Of a DNA stretch of 64,000 nt, positions 44,482 to 52,529 are shown piece after piece. The DNA is from Bacillota bacterium (GTDB lineage Bacteria; Bacillota; Clostridia; Oscillospirales; Ruminococcaceae), in contig JAEZCT010000054.1 in assembly GCA_023433405.1 (NCBI GenBank), positions 62,001-126,000 of the forward strand, read 5' to 3'. A program made the translations under genes and the position numbers. Positions within the stretch are counted from its first letter, which is position 1; every line of letters starts with the position of its first letter. Below the pieces are notes generated by a model, which was not told where the DNA came from, did not search any database, and saw only the letters and a list, made by a program, of their open reading frames with translations.

Positions 44482-44583
44482 ATGCTCCCAAAACTAACGC
44501 GAAGGTCTTTGGTGCTAATGCTTGTTCTTGCACTGCTTATATTAGCGATAACATTGTGGTATGGCAATTATCCATATTATTAA
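44482..44583 (+). CDS. Predicted 33-residue single-pass membrane protein
   Basis: A short open frame with a strong AGGAG seven bases before its ATG, 54 bases after sbcC. It codes for a basic start (MLPKLTRRS), one hydrophobic helix (LVLMLVLALLILAITLW) and a tyrosine-rich end (YGNYPYY). The positively charged N-terminus and clean transmembrane span look designed; a terminator follows at 44643. It probably shares the sbcCD transcript. No family recognised; function unknown, and a chance open frame is not excluded. Confidence 0.5.
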   Translation: MLPKLTRRSLVLMLVLALLILAITLWYGNYPYY

Positions 44584-44642
44584 GGCTCAAATTATAATCC
44601 TTATGCCGAGGGCATGAGATTGATACACTTTACAAACGGAAA

Positions 44643-44696
44643 AAACTGAAAAACAGCGGATTCCCCGTAAAGGGAATAACCGCTGTTTTTCAGTTT
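44643..44696 (+). terminator. Very long terminator hairpin after sbcDC
   Basis: AAACTGAAAAACAGCGG pairs perfectly with CCGCTGTTTTTCAGTTT, with an inner TTCCC/GGGAA stem. It ends the sbcDC unit and, being symmetric, can also stop transcription from the alcohol dehydrogenase side. Confidence 0.9.
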
Positions 44697-44697
44697 G

Positions 44698-44908
44698 TGC
44701 GAATATCCGATTAAAAGCGTATAATACTATTCTCCGATAAAAGTGTTGATAAAAATCCGCGTCAAAATCCATAAATTAAAGATTTTGACGCGGATTTTTA
44801 TACACTTTTTAATCGGATAATAGTATAAGAATCCAGTGAAAAGCTTTGGCTTATGGGTTTTCTCGCTGATTTCCATATACCATTCCACACTATTTGAACG
44901 GATCAGTA
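44698..44908. repeat. Older palindromic element, split by insertion of a younger copy
   Basis: The left piece (44698-44724: TGCGAATATCCGATTAAAAG then CGTATAA) and right piece (44829-44908: GAATCCAGTGAAAAGC ... GGATCAGTA) together align base for base to the family consensus once the inner copy and one TAA are removed. TTA follows at 44909-44911. Confidence 0.8.
44725..44825. mobile_element. Young palindromic MITE-like element inserted in an older copy
   Basis: 101 bp, the most perfect palindrome of the family: TACTATTCTCCGAT at the left, CGGATAATAGTA at the right, with inner arms AAAATCCGCGTCAAAATC and its complement. TAA stands at 44722-44724 and again at 44826-44828, so the 3-bp target duplication and both ends are defined by the interrupted older element. 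There is no coding capacity for a transposase, hence a non-autonomous element. Confidence 0.9.
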
Positions 44909-44922
44909 TTAGCGCGGGCAGC

Positions 44923-46035
44923 CTATATGATCATCAGGCTTTCAAGATAGATGCGCCTTACATCCTCCCGCGACAGCAGCACTTCGCAGTTTGTAAGGCT
45001 TCTCGCCCTCGCGCCGATATCCGAGAACAGCTCGAGCTGTTCGGGGGTTATGGCTTCCTTTTCCCCCAGGATATCGCTCAGCGCACGGTCGAACTCCCCT
45101 ACAGAGGGGTACCCCGCGGAACGCAGGGCCTTTTCGGCAAGCGCCGGCATTACATGACCCACATGGCGCAGGAAAGCCGCCAATAGCAGCCCGTTGGCGC
45201 GGCCATGATCCACATCCTTAAAATAGGTAAGCGAATAGCCCAGCGCGTGTACCGCCGTGGTACCAGTGTGAGAGATAACCACCCCCGCTAGCATTGAGGC
45301 ATATAACAGCCTTTCACGCACCTGGTCGGTCAGCTCCCCTGTTTTGAGAGCGTCAAAGCACCCCACTATCAATGCGGCGCTTTCGTTGGCAAGGATATCG
45401 GAAAAAACACTGGCACGCTTTGAAAGAATGCCCTCCATCGCGTGAGAAAGCGCGTCTACCGCCGTGTTCAGCGCAATGCTTCGGGGCAGAGCCTTGGTAT
45501 ACTTCGCGTCAAGCAGCGCGAGCCTTGGAAACATGCCCGGGCAGGAGATGCTCATCTTGCTCTGGATGCTGTCGTTGGTCAGTACCGAGTACGGCGTTAC
45601 CTCCGAGCCAGTTCCCGCCGTGGTGGGGATATGAACCATCGGCAGCAGAGTTTCTCCGTATCCGCCCGCAAACAGTCGCTCGGGTGGGATATCCTGACAC
45701 GCAAGCAGCGCGATTGCCTTTGCCGCATCCATGGGGGAACCGCCCCCGATGGCTATGATAAAATCTGCCCCCTCCGTTTTTGCGGCGGTGGCTCCCGCAT
45801 AAACACAGGACACGGTAGGATTTGCCGTTACCTGATCAAACACCGCGTAGCCCTTGTTCTGTGCGCTAAGGGCGGCGATGACATCATCCAATGCCCCGCA
45901 CAGCTTTGCCGAGCGAGCCCCAGTGACGATTAGGGCCTTTGAACCGAAGGACGAAAGCTCCGCCGCATTGTTTTGTACACAGTCAGTCCCCATTTTCACC
46001 TTGGTGGGCATAAAAAAACCAGTTTCCAAACTCAT
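44923..46035 (-). CDS. Iron-containing alcohol dehydrogenase
   Basis: Group III alcohol dehydrogenase, about 370 residues. NAD-binding GGGSPMDAAKAIAL and HIPTTAGTGSEVTPYSVL are in the N-terminal half; the metal ligands lie in DALSHAMEGI and SHTGTTAVHALGYSLTYF...DVDHGRANG. It may reduce aldehydes or ketones in fermentation; substrate not defined. Start uncertain: the ATG at 46035 has GGAAGG about twelve bases upstream, ATGs at 46047 and 46071 are alternatives. Divergent from an Lrp-type regulator, with a shared dyad in the gap. Confidence 0.92.
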   Translation of the reverse strand: MSLETGFFMPTKVKMGTDCVQNNAAELSSFGSKALIVTGARSAKLCGALDDVIAALSAQNKGYAVFDQVTANPTVSCVYAGATAAKTEGADFIIAIGGGSPMDAAKAIALLACQDIPPERLFAGGYGETLLPMVHIPTTAGTGSEVTPYSVLTNDSIQSKMSISCPGMFPRLALLDAKYTKALPRSIALNTAVDALSHAMEGILSKRASVFSDILANESAALIVGCFDALKTGELTDQVRERLLYASMLAGVVISHTGTTAVHALGYSLTYFKDVDHGRANGLLLAAFLRHVGHVMPALAEKALRSAGYPSVGEFDRALSDILGEKEAITPEQLELFSDIGARARSLTNCEVLLSREDVRRIYLESLMII

Positions 46036-46219
46036 CTGTATATCCATCCTTCCCAAAATGTCGTAAAACATTCCCCGTTTTTAAACCGTTTGCTCTCCTG
46101 TTAGCGTAATCCAGTTTACCGGTTTTGTCAACCGCTCAGGAAGCGCCTTGTGGCAAACCGGCTGTGTGTCAAACTGCATACCGCAACTCAATCAGTGTCT
46201 CTGTTGCTTTATTTTATAC

Positions 46220-46240
46220 AAGTTTTTTATTTCAAAACTT
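46220..46240. promoter_or_regulatory. Dyad in the divergent adh-lrp gap, possible operator
   Basis: AAGTTTT-TTATTTC-AAAACTT is a perfect 7-bp dyad, followed by a second, CTTAA-ATTC-TTAAG (46238-46251). AT-rich dyads of this form are typical binding sites of Lrp/AsnC proteins, and the lrp gene begins 77 bases away. Autoregulation is inference. Confidence 0.4.
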
Positions 46241-46316
46241 AAATTCTTAAGGTTATCTTTAAAATTGTTTTCTTTTTGTAAATGCGGTGATAAAATCAGG
46301 CAAAGGGGTGTTTGAT

Positions 46317-46757
46317 ATGGATGAGATTGATACTGCAATTCTAAATGAGCTTAAAGCAAACAGCCGGGCCCCCACGTCGGAGATCAGCAAAAAGGTGCGT
46401 CTTTCTATTCCCGCAGTGGGAGAGCGGATTCGAAAGCTGGAGCAGGCGGGTATCGTGGAGCGGTACACCATTAAAATCAACCGCGCAAAAACTGACCAGC
46501 GGCTACTGGCATTTATCTTTGTTAACATTGACAAGACGGAAAACATCGAGGATTTTCGGCGGGAAATTGTTTCTCACCGTTGCGTTTTGGAGTGCCATCA
46601 CGTTGCCGGAGCCTACGACTACCTGCTAAAGATTGTCGTAGACAGCACACAATCACTAGAGGATTTTTTGACGCAAGTCCTTAAGAAAATGAACGGGGTC
46701 GCAAGCTCCAATACCATTATTACGCTGACTACCCTAAAAGAGGAGATTAACCCATAG
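46317..46757 (+). CDS. Lrp/AsnC family transcriptional regulator
   Basis: About 146 residues. N-terminal helix-turn-helix: MDEIDTAILNELKANSRAPTSEISKKVRLSIPAVGERIRKLEQAGIV (parts ILNELKANSRAPTSEI and PAVGERIRKLEQAGI), then the RAM/Lrp ligand-binding domain (VLECHHVAGAYDYLLKIVV, where the HxVxGxYDYLL motif contacts the effector). ATG chosen after AAAGGGG. Ten bases downstream is a LysE exporter, a common regulator-transporter pair: the Lrp protein senses an amino acid and induces its export. Confidence 0.93.
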   Translation: MDEIDTAILNELKANSRAPTSEISKKVRLSIPAVGERIRKLEQAGIVERYTIKINRAKTDQRLLAFIFVNIDKTENIEDFRREIVSHRCVLECHHVAGAYDYLLKIVVDSTQSLEDFLTQVLKKMNGVASSNTIITLTTLKEEINP

Positions 46758-46767
46758 CAAAAAACAT

Positions 46768-47421
46768 ATGGAGGCGTTTACTGTGGTTTGGAAAGGCTTG
46801 AAATTTGGTATGCTGCTACAGCTTGCAGTGGGCCCGATGTGTTTGATGGTGTTTAACACCTCCGCCACACATGGGATTATTGACGGCTTGACTCTGGAGC
46901 TTGCAATCGCATTGATTGACTTGCTGTATATCGCACTATCCTGTATGGGCGCGGCATCCCTTATTAGCCGCACCCGGGTGAAGGCGGCGGTGAAACTGGT
47001 GGGGTGTCTTGTGCTGGTTTTGTTTGGGGCAAGCACAATCGCAGGGGCTTTTAAGCTTACGCTGCTGCCCAACATCGCATTGTTCTCGGACGCTACCGGG
47101 CAAAGCCTGTTTATTCAGGGACTGCTGCTTACAGCGTCAAACCCTCTCACCATCGTGTTTTGGAGCGGGATGTTTACGACCCAGATGTTTGAAAACCAGT
47201 GGATCAAGCAGCAGCTTTTCTTGTTTGCGGCAGGCTGTGTGTTATCAACCTTAATTTTTCTCACTGCGGTTACACTGCTTGGAAGCGTTTTGAGCGGCTT
47301 TTTGCCGGAGCTTGCGATACAGCTTTTAAACGCGGCTGTGGGCGCGTTTTTAATCTTCTTTGGTCTTCGGCTTTTGCTTAAGAAAGAAGGCAAAAAAGAA
47401 GCTTTGGTCTTGAAAGAATAA
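46768..47421 (+). CDS. LysE family amino-acid exporter
   Basis: The 217-residue protein has six helices and the LysE/RhtB features: LQLAVGPMCLMVFNTSATHG at the N-terminus (GPM motif), and the middle LLLTASNPLTIVFWSGMF, where NPLT(I)xFW is characteristic. It starts ten bases after the Lrp-type regulator gene and is probably co-transcribed. Likely substrates are basic or hydrophobic amino acids; not determinable. Confidence 0.92.
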   Translation: MEAFTVVWKGLKFGMLLQLAVGPMCLMVFNTSATHGIIDGLTLELAIALIDLLYIALSCMGAASLISRTRVKAAVKLVGCLVLVLFGASTIAGAFKLTLLPNIALFSDATGQSLFIQGLLLTASNPLTIVFWSGMFTTQMFENQWIKQQLFLFAAGCVLSTLIFLTAVTLLGSVLSGFLPELAIQLLNAAVGAFLIFFGLRLLLKKEGKKEALVLKE

Positions 47422-47562
47422 TCAAAAACAGAATACAAATACTATGTTTTATCAAAGCCAATCAGCACCGGCGTAATATTATACCGCGATAATAGTATTC
47501 GCCTTTGGCAATCCACCCGCAGCAAAACACCGGTGTTTGTTGGGAAAAGAGGTGAAAAGGAA

Positions 47563-47706
47563 ATGGCTAAAAGCAGAGAAGAAAAGAAACCCTCCCAGCA
47601 GAACAAGGCGCAGAACATCAACCGTCAGGAGAATGCGCAAAAAAACGGCATGAACATTGAAAACAACAAGGCTCAAAAGGAAGATATCCGCTACCGTGAG
47701 CCCTAG
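47563..47706 (+). CDS. Predicted 47-residue hydrophilic small protein
   Basis: A short gene with AAAAGG three bases and GGTG further upstream of its ATG, and a strong terminator 22 bases after its stop. It encodes a protein made mostly of Lys, Gln, Asn and Glu (MAKSREEKKPSQQNK...KEDIRYREP) with no hydrophobic stretch, predicted disordered. The composition and size resemble minor small acid-soluble spore proteins, but I recognise no specific family, so this is only a suggestion. Confidence that it is translated is good. Confidence 0.6.
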   Translation: MAKSREEKKPSQQNKAQNINRQENAQKNGMNIENNKAQKEDIRYREP

Positions 47707-47728
47707 CAACCTGAACTCTCAATAGCAG

Positions 47729-47766
47729 AAAAAGGACACGCCAAAACCCCTTGGCATGTCCTTTTT
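47729..47766 (+). terminator. Intrinsic terminator of the 47-residue gene
   Basis: AAAAAGGACA-C-GCCAA pairs with TTGGC-A-TGTCCTTTTT; symmetric, so it also serves the convergent DUF4430 gene. Confidence 0.9.
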
Positions 47767-47812
47767 CACTTGATTTTTATTCTTTTATAATTCGGATATT
47801 AGGTAATTCGTA
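47767..47812. repeat. Right-half fragment of the palindromic repeat
   Basis: CACTTGATTTTTAT then TTTTATAATTCGGATATT and ATTCGTA match the right arm of full copies; no left arm is found because the terminator hairpin lies there. Confidence 0.5.
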
Positions 47813-47818
47813 TAGGTA

Positions 47819-48211
47819 TTACTGGGCAAAGGCCTCGTTATAGTTTAAGTATTTCCACTCCACCGTATCACCCTCCGTAACCGGCTGTTCATTTGCGCCA
47901 ACCTGCGCCATCTCACCGTTTACATACAGGAGCCAGCCGTCGGTGCTGCTGCTTTCAATCCCCGCAATGGCGGAGATAAAGCCCTCACTTTCCACGAGAT
48001 CCGGGAGCTTGCCTGCTGCAATGGCCGCTTTGGTTGCGTCAATGGCGTAGGCAGGCTCTGCCGTTACCTTCACCGTTCCATTGTACAGCAAGGCCTCCTC
48101 GGGACCAAACATGCTGACATTCACGTCGATTCCCTTTGCGGCACAGCTCGCGAACAGCAGCAACGAAATCGCGAGCGCCATAACAACCGCCAAAATTCTT
48201 GTTGACTTCAT
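47819..48211 (-). CDS. DUF4430 domain-containing lipoprotein
   Basis: The 130-residue protein has a lipoprotein signal with lipobox LFASC (Cys23), then a DUF4430 domain (transcobalamin C-terminal-like/SLBB-like beta-grasp). Family features: ATKAAIAAGKLPD, the central GIESSSTDGWLLYVNGEMA and the closing EGDTVEWKYLNY. The protein should sit on the outer face of the membrane and may bind a ligand such as a corrinoid, but no transport genes are adjacent. Expressed from a consensus promoter at 48356-48384. Confidence 0.88.
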   Translation of the reverse strand: MKSTRILAVVMALAISLLLFASCAAKGIDVNVSMFGPEEALLYNGTVKVTAEPAYAIDATKAAIAAGKLPDLVESEGFISAIAGIESSSTDGWLLYVNGEMAQVGANEQPVTEGDTVEWKYLNYNEAFAQ

Positions 48212-48355
48212 ATCTTTTCTTTCCTTTCTTCTCCCCTGCCGTTTCGTTTTTGTTGCCGCGGCGAGAGGTAGTCTGCCGATATCGCGGCAATAATAGAGGC
48301 CGTTCGCCGCAATTATCCCATTTTTCTGGGCAAAAGTGGCAAGCGACCTTTGGTT

Positions 48356-48384
48356 ATTATAGCGTTTATCTCATTTCATGTCAA
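48356..48384 (-). promoter_or_regulatory. Perfect consensus sigma-A promoter of the DUF4430 gene
   Basis: Minus strand: TTGACA (48384-48379), 17 bases, TATAAT (48361-48356). It predicts strong constitutive expression with a leader of about 140 bases; no known riboswitch was recognised in that leader. Confidence 0.85.
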
Positions 48385-48391
48385 TGCGGCG

Positions 48392-49981
48392 TTACCGGGG
48401 TGGTCCCGAGCGTCGCATCAGGGCCTGCGCTATGCGCACCCCATCCACCGCCGCGCTCACAATACCGCCCGCATAGCCCGCGCCCTCCCCGCAGGGGTAC
48501 AGTCCCTCTACCCCTATCGCCTCCAATGTCTCTCCTCGCGTGAGGCGCACCGGTGAGGAGGTGCGGGTCTCCACCCCGGTCATCAGGGCATCAGACGCGG
48601 CAAACCCCCCGAGCTTGCGCTCAAAGCTTTCCAGGCCAAGGCGGAGCATTTGTGAGACAAACGGTGGAAGCAAGGTGTGAAAATCGGCGTCCACAATGCC
48701 CAGCGCATAGGTTGCCGCTATTCGCCCTGCCTGTACGCCCGCTTTACCGGCAAGAAAGCGTCCTGCCGTCTGTGCGGGGGCCTTGTAGCTTGCACCCCCT
48801 GCGGCGAACGCCGCCTGCTCCAGCCGACGCTGGAACGCAATGCCTCCCAGAGGGCCACCACCGAAATCCGAAGGCTCCACCCCTACCACCAGTGCTGCGT
48901 TGGCGTTAAGCCCGTCACGGGCATATTCGCTCATACCGTTGGTCACCACGCCGCCTTCTTCGCTGGAGGACGGCACAACCGTGCCTCCCGGACACATACA
49001 AAAGGTGTACACCCCCCGACCCTCCTTGCGGTGGGAGAGCTGGTACTCCCCACTTGGCAGCGCGGGATGGCTTGCGTAGCGCCCGTACAGTGCGCGGTCT
49101 ATCTCCGATTGCAAATGCTCAATGCGTACCCCAACAGAGAACGCCTTGGGCTCGATGGTCAGACCTTTGGTTGACAGCATTTCCACCGTATCCCGCGCGC
49201 TGTGGCCTATGCACAGAATCAGCGCCTCGGCGGGCTGCTCGGCACCGTTTACCGTCACCGAGCGCACCCGTCCATTCGCGATGGCTATGGATTCCACCTT
49301 GTGCTCAAACAGCACCTGCCCGCCAAGGGAGATTATCTCCTGCCGGATTGCCTTTACCACCACTCGCAGCCGGTCGGTGCCGATGTGGGGCTTTGCCTTT
49401 TCGAGGATGTCGGCGGGCGCACCGTGGGCATACAGCTCCCGCAGCACATAGTCACAGCGTTCGTCGCCAATGCGTGTGGTCAGCTTTCCGTCCGAGAAGG
49501 TGCCCGCGCCGCCCTCTCCAAACTGGACGTTGGTGTTTGGGTTAAGACGCGCTCCACGCCAAAAGCCCTCCACCTCAGACACCCGTTTCTCCACCTCCGC
49601 ACCGCGCTCCAGCACAACCGGGCGGTAGCCCATGCGGGCAAGCGCAAGCGCCGCGAACATCCCGGCAGGGCCAAAGCCCACAATCACAGGCGGAGCTGAA
49701 AGCGGGGCTTCTCCGCGCGCAAATACGGGAGTGTTTTCCTGCTTTCGCGTTGCGCCGCTTGATGGCGCGCGGTCAAGCACACCCTGTTCGTTTGGTACAA
49801 CGATACCAACCGAGTACACCAGCATGACGTGATCTTTTTTTCTTGCGTCCACCGAGGTTTTTACAATATACGCCTTCTCAACGTCCTTTTGGGAAAGCCT
49901 TAGGCGGGTAAGCGCTGCGGCGACAGCTTTTTCCTTTGGTTCCTCCGGCGTCAGGGCGATATTGGGAACAATAATGGACAT
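48392..49981 (-). CDS. FAD-dependent oxidoreductase (COG2509-like)
   Basis: About 529 residues. An N-terminal ThUMP-like or beta-rich extension of about 90 residues (LRLSQKDVEKAYIVKTSVDARKK) precedes the Rossmann FAD-binding GFGPAGMFAALALARMGYRP at about 100. The core stretch NPNTNVQFGEGGAGTFSDGKLTTR is the hallmark of this uncharacterised dehydrogenase family, and the C-terminal EGLYPCGEGAGYAGGIVSAAVDGVR closes the FAD domain. ATG at 49981 follows AGGAG by eight bases. Single gene; substrate unknown. Confidence 0.92.
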   Translation of the reverse strand: MSIIVPNIALTPEEPKEKAVAAALTRLRLSQKDVEKAYIVKTSVDARKKDHVMLVYSVGIVVPNEQGVLDRAPSSGATRKQENTPVFARGEAPLSAPPVIVGFGPAGMFAALALARMGYRPVVLERGAEVEKRVSEVEGFWRGARLNPNTNVQFGEGGAGTFSDGKLTTRIGDERCDYVLRELYAHGAPADILEKAKPHIGTDRLRVVVKAIRQEIISLGGQVLFEHKVESIAIANGRVRSVTVNGAEQPAEALILCIGHSARDTVEMLSTKGLTIEPKAFSVGVRIEHLQSEIDRALYGRYASHPALPSGEYQLSHRKEGRGVYTFCMCPGGTVVPSSSEEGGVVTNGMSEYARDGLNANAALVVGVEPSDFGGGPLGGIAFQRRLEQAAFAAGGASYKAPAQTAGRFLAGKAGVQAGRIAATYALGIVDADFHTLLPPFVSQMLRLGLESFERKLGGFAASDALMTGVETRTSSPVRLTRGETLEAIGVEGLYPCGEGAGYAGGIVSAAVDGVRIAQALMRRSGPPR

Positions 49982-50068
49982 ATGGAGCGCTCCTTCCATC
50001 GGAAGCTAAAAAAATTAAGGGAGCCGAACCGGTTAAGGTCTGGCTCCCGTTCTGACCAAAAGGGTTGT

Positions 50069-51331
50069 CTACTTCTCTTTTACCGTGAGCACAACGGTAT
50101 AATCACCTATGGCCCAGACCGTGCCGCGTGTGGGGATAACAATCTGCACGGGTACATTATGCTGGCTGCCCGAGCCCAGCTCTCGGTCGGAAAGATCAAT
50201 CTCCGCGACGATGTCCCCGGAGGTGATCTGATCGAGCACATCGGGCGGGCCGACGATGCTCACATTGTTAATGCCCTTAGATACCACAGTAACGTCATAA
50301 TTGCCCGGCACATTAATGGGCAGCAGGTTTTTCACACTGAACTTGCGTACCTCAAAGCCCGATATGGCAAAATCCACATTGACCTTGGTGATGTTTTGAA
50401 TATTTAAAAAGTTCTCGGGAAGCTCCACATTAAAGGTAAAAACGCTGTCAGGCTCCACCTGCTTTAGGTCGATATAACGGAGGGGGATGTTGGACATCGT
50501 TTCCACCGTCTCGGCGGGACCCGCTACCTGAATAAACCGGGAGGACATGTTGTAGGAAAGCTCCCCGATGGGGAAGCCATCCGGCACGTTGATAAACTCA
50601 AGCTGCAACGGGAGCGTCTTCTTTTTAAGCACCGGAATTGTGACATCCGCCGTATCCTTATCAAGCTTCAAATGCGTCATGCTGACGGGCTGGCCCATTA
50701 CATCATACAGTGCAATGCTGCCCTTCTCCACATAGGTTCTATCCAGAATATCAGGAAGCTCCGGCACAACAACGCATTTCGCCACGCGGGAAACATCCGA
50801 CTCGGGGCCGGAAACGGTCACCTCACTGGGTGAAATATAATGCTTTTGGATAATAAACCCGTCGGGGGTGGAGAGTGAAGAAAGATCGACGCTTAACGCA
50901 ATTTTTTTCGTCACCAGCTTATCAAACTTGACGGTGACAGTGCGCGGCCGCTCGGGAACCTCAATATCGTAGGTGGTATTCTGAAACTTTTTGCTTACCT
51001 GCACCTCAAGGGTATAGGTGTCGGGAGCATCCACCCCCACCAGGGAAACGTTTGCGATAAAGTCCTCTGGCGTAAGCTGGGCAACGGTCATACGGTTGCC
51101 GTTTACGCTGATATCCACGGTGTTGTCATCCACCGAAACCACGCTCAGATTCAGCTTTTCCAGGCTTGTCTGATCAAAAAATATGGGGATATCATAGATG
51201 GGACGGGCCCGGTCGGTGGAAAGAAGGTTCACCGTTACCGCCCACACGATGATACCCAGAATTACCGAGATGATCATGAGGATGCGGTCATTGTATAAAA
51301 GCTTGCGAATGCCCAGTTTTTTTATCTTCAT
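50069..51331 (-). CDS. cdaR: CdaR/YbbR-domain regulator of diadenylate cyclase
   Basis: Membrane-anchored partner that modulates CdaA. About 420 residues: basic start, one membrane helix (about 18-40), then tandem YbbR beta-sandwich repeats outside the membrane, each with the EVTVSGPESDV or FIQVAGPAETV pattern (four copies visible by spacing). The ATG overlaps the TGA of cdaA by four bases, so they are coupled. In Bacillus the third gene glmM follows; it is absent here. Confidence 0.93.
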   Translation of the reverse strand: MKIKKLGIRKLLYNDRILMIISVILGIIVWAVTVNLLSTDRARPIYDIPIFFDQTSLEKLNLSVVSVDDNTVDISVNGNRMTVAQLTPEDFIANVSLVGVDAPDTYTLEVQVSKKFQNTTYDIEVPERPRTVTVKFDKLVTKKIALSVDLSSLSTPDGFIIQKHYISPSEVTVSGPESDVSRVAKCVVVPELPDILDRTYVEKGSIALYDVMGQPVSMTHLKLDKDTADVTIPVLKKKTLPLQLEFINVPDGFPIGELSYNMSSRFIQVAGPAETVETMSNIPLRYIDLKQVEPDSVFTFNVELPENFLNIQNITKVNVDFAISGFEVRKFSVKNLLPINVPGNYDVTVVSKGINNVSIVGPPDVLDQITSGDIVAEIDLSDRELGSGSQHNVPVQIVIPTRGTVWAIGDYTVVLTVKEK

Positions 51332-52197
51332 TTTGCTTTCACCTTCCAAAACGGCGGTCGTTTTTCTAGCTGCTCCGCAAGCTTTGAGGCAAAGAGGGCC
51401 TTTTCCAGTCTCTCTCCCAATGACTGCGCGTCGTAGTTGCGAACTAAATTACCGTTCTCGGCGACCGAGATAATACCCGTCTCCTCCGAAACAATCACAA
51501 TTACCGCATCAGAGTTTTCACTCATGCCAAGCGCCGCGCGGTGGCGGGTGCCAAGGCTCTTGCTGAGGGATTGGTTGTCGGATATGGGTAAAAAGCAGCC
51601 TGCCGCATAAAGCTTGCCGCCGCGGATAATCATCGCGCCGTCGTGCAGCGGTGAGTTTGGGAAAAAGAGGTTGCCGATCAGGTCTGAGCTCGCGTCAGCG
51701 TCAATCACCGTGCCTGTCTTAATAATCTCACCAAGCTTCGTATCGCGCTCAATAACAATCAGTGCGCCAATCTTTTGCTTTGACAGCACCGTTACGCTGT
51801 CGCAGATGGCGGAAACCGCCATGCGCCAGCGGCGCTCCTGCTCGTTTTCGTCGATGTCTCCCTGCATAAACATGGTGCTGATGCCGATTTTCGCACGTCC
51901 CACCTGCTCGAGCGCCCGCCGAAGCTCCGGCTGGAATACCACCACAAGCGCCGTCACACCAAGGGTTAGCACATTGCCAAGCAAAAACTGCATGGTAGTT
52001 AGCCTTAGGATATTGACAAGCAGGTAGCCCACCGCAAGGAGTAAAAAGCCCTTGACAAGCTGCTCCGCACGCGTATCGCGAACAAGCTTAATGGCCTTGT
52101 ATATAAGATACGACACAATGGCAATATCCAAAAAGTCTCTGAACTCAATGGTTCTGGACCATTTGATGATATCATCCATAATTTTCGCGACGTCCAT
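51328..52197 (-). CDS. cdaA: Diadenylate cyclase CdaA
   Basis: Makes the second messenger c-di-AMP from two ATP at the membrane. 289 residues: three N-terminal helices (to about 90), then the DAC domain with both catalytic motifs, DGAMIIR (in NSPLHDGAMIIRGGKL) and GTRHRAALGMSE. It controls potassium and osmolyte balance and cell-wall stress in Firmicutes. Preceded by a long leader with a predicted promoter at 52530-52557. Confidence 0.96.
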   Translation of the reverse strand: MDVAKIMDDIIKWSRTIEFRDFLDIAIVSYLIYKAIKLVRDTRAEQLVKGFLLLAVGYLLVNILRLTTMQFLLGNVLTLGVTALVVVFQPELRRALEQVGRAKIGISTMFMQGDIDENEQERRWRMAVSAICDSVTVLSKQKIGALIVIERDTKLGEIIKTGTVIDADASSDLIGNLFFPNSPLHDGAMIIRGGKLYAAGCFLPISDNQSLSKSLGTRHRAALGMSENSDAVIVIVSEETGIISVAENGNLVRNYDAQSLGERLEKALFASKLAEQLEKRPPFWKVKAK

Positions 52198-52276
52198 AAA
52201 AGCTCCTCACTGCTGAAAAGCAGCTCCAATCTGCGTTGGATTATGCATTTTCAGCCCTTACGCACTATAAAAAGTC

Positions 52277-52523
52277 GTGGGTTCCTGGCTATGTTCATAA
52301 GGAAAAAACCGCGAAAGAAGCCCTGAAAGCACAAGCATTTCTTCTGGTTTTTCCCTATACTTTTCTTGTTTATTGATGTAGCGTGATTAAGCGACGACTC
52401 GCTGTCTGCCGCTGTGTGGTTAATCTTTTTCGCTTTTTATTAAAAAGGAATTTTCACTAGAGTAGAGTTTGTCCATCATTTCCGGGGCATGGAACCCACA
52501 TTGCGCAATCCATGCCATTGGCT
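52277..52523 (-). other. Long leader of cdaA with possible RNA structure
   Basis: Read on the minus strand. A 5' hairpin GGCATGG/CCATGCC encloses ATTGCGCAAT; AGCGA-GTCG-TCGCT forms a second hairpin; GGAAAAACC/GGTTTTTTCC with AGAAG/CTTCT forms a third; and the outermost 9 bases GTGGGTTCC and GGAACCCAC could close the whole, followed by GACTTTTTA. A 26-codon open frame (52338-52258) lies at the end without a good ribosome-binding site. A known riboswitch was not recognised. The 9-bp closing stem alone would be expected by chance about once in two such regions, so structure is unproven. Confidence 0.35.
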
Positions 52524-52529
52524 ATGTCT

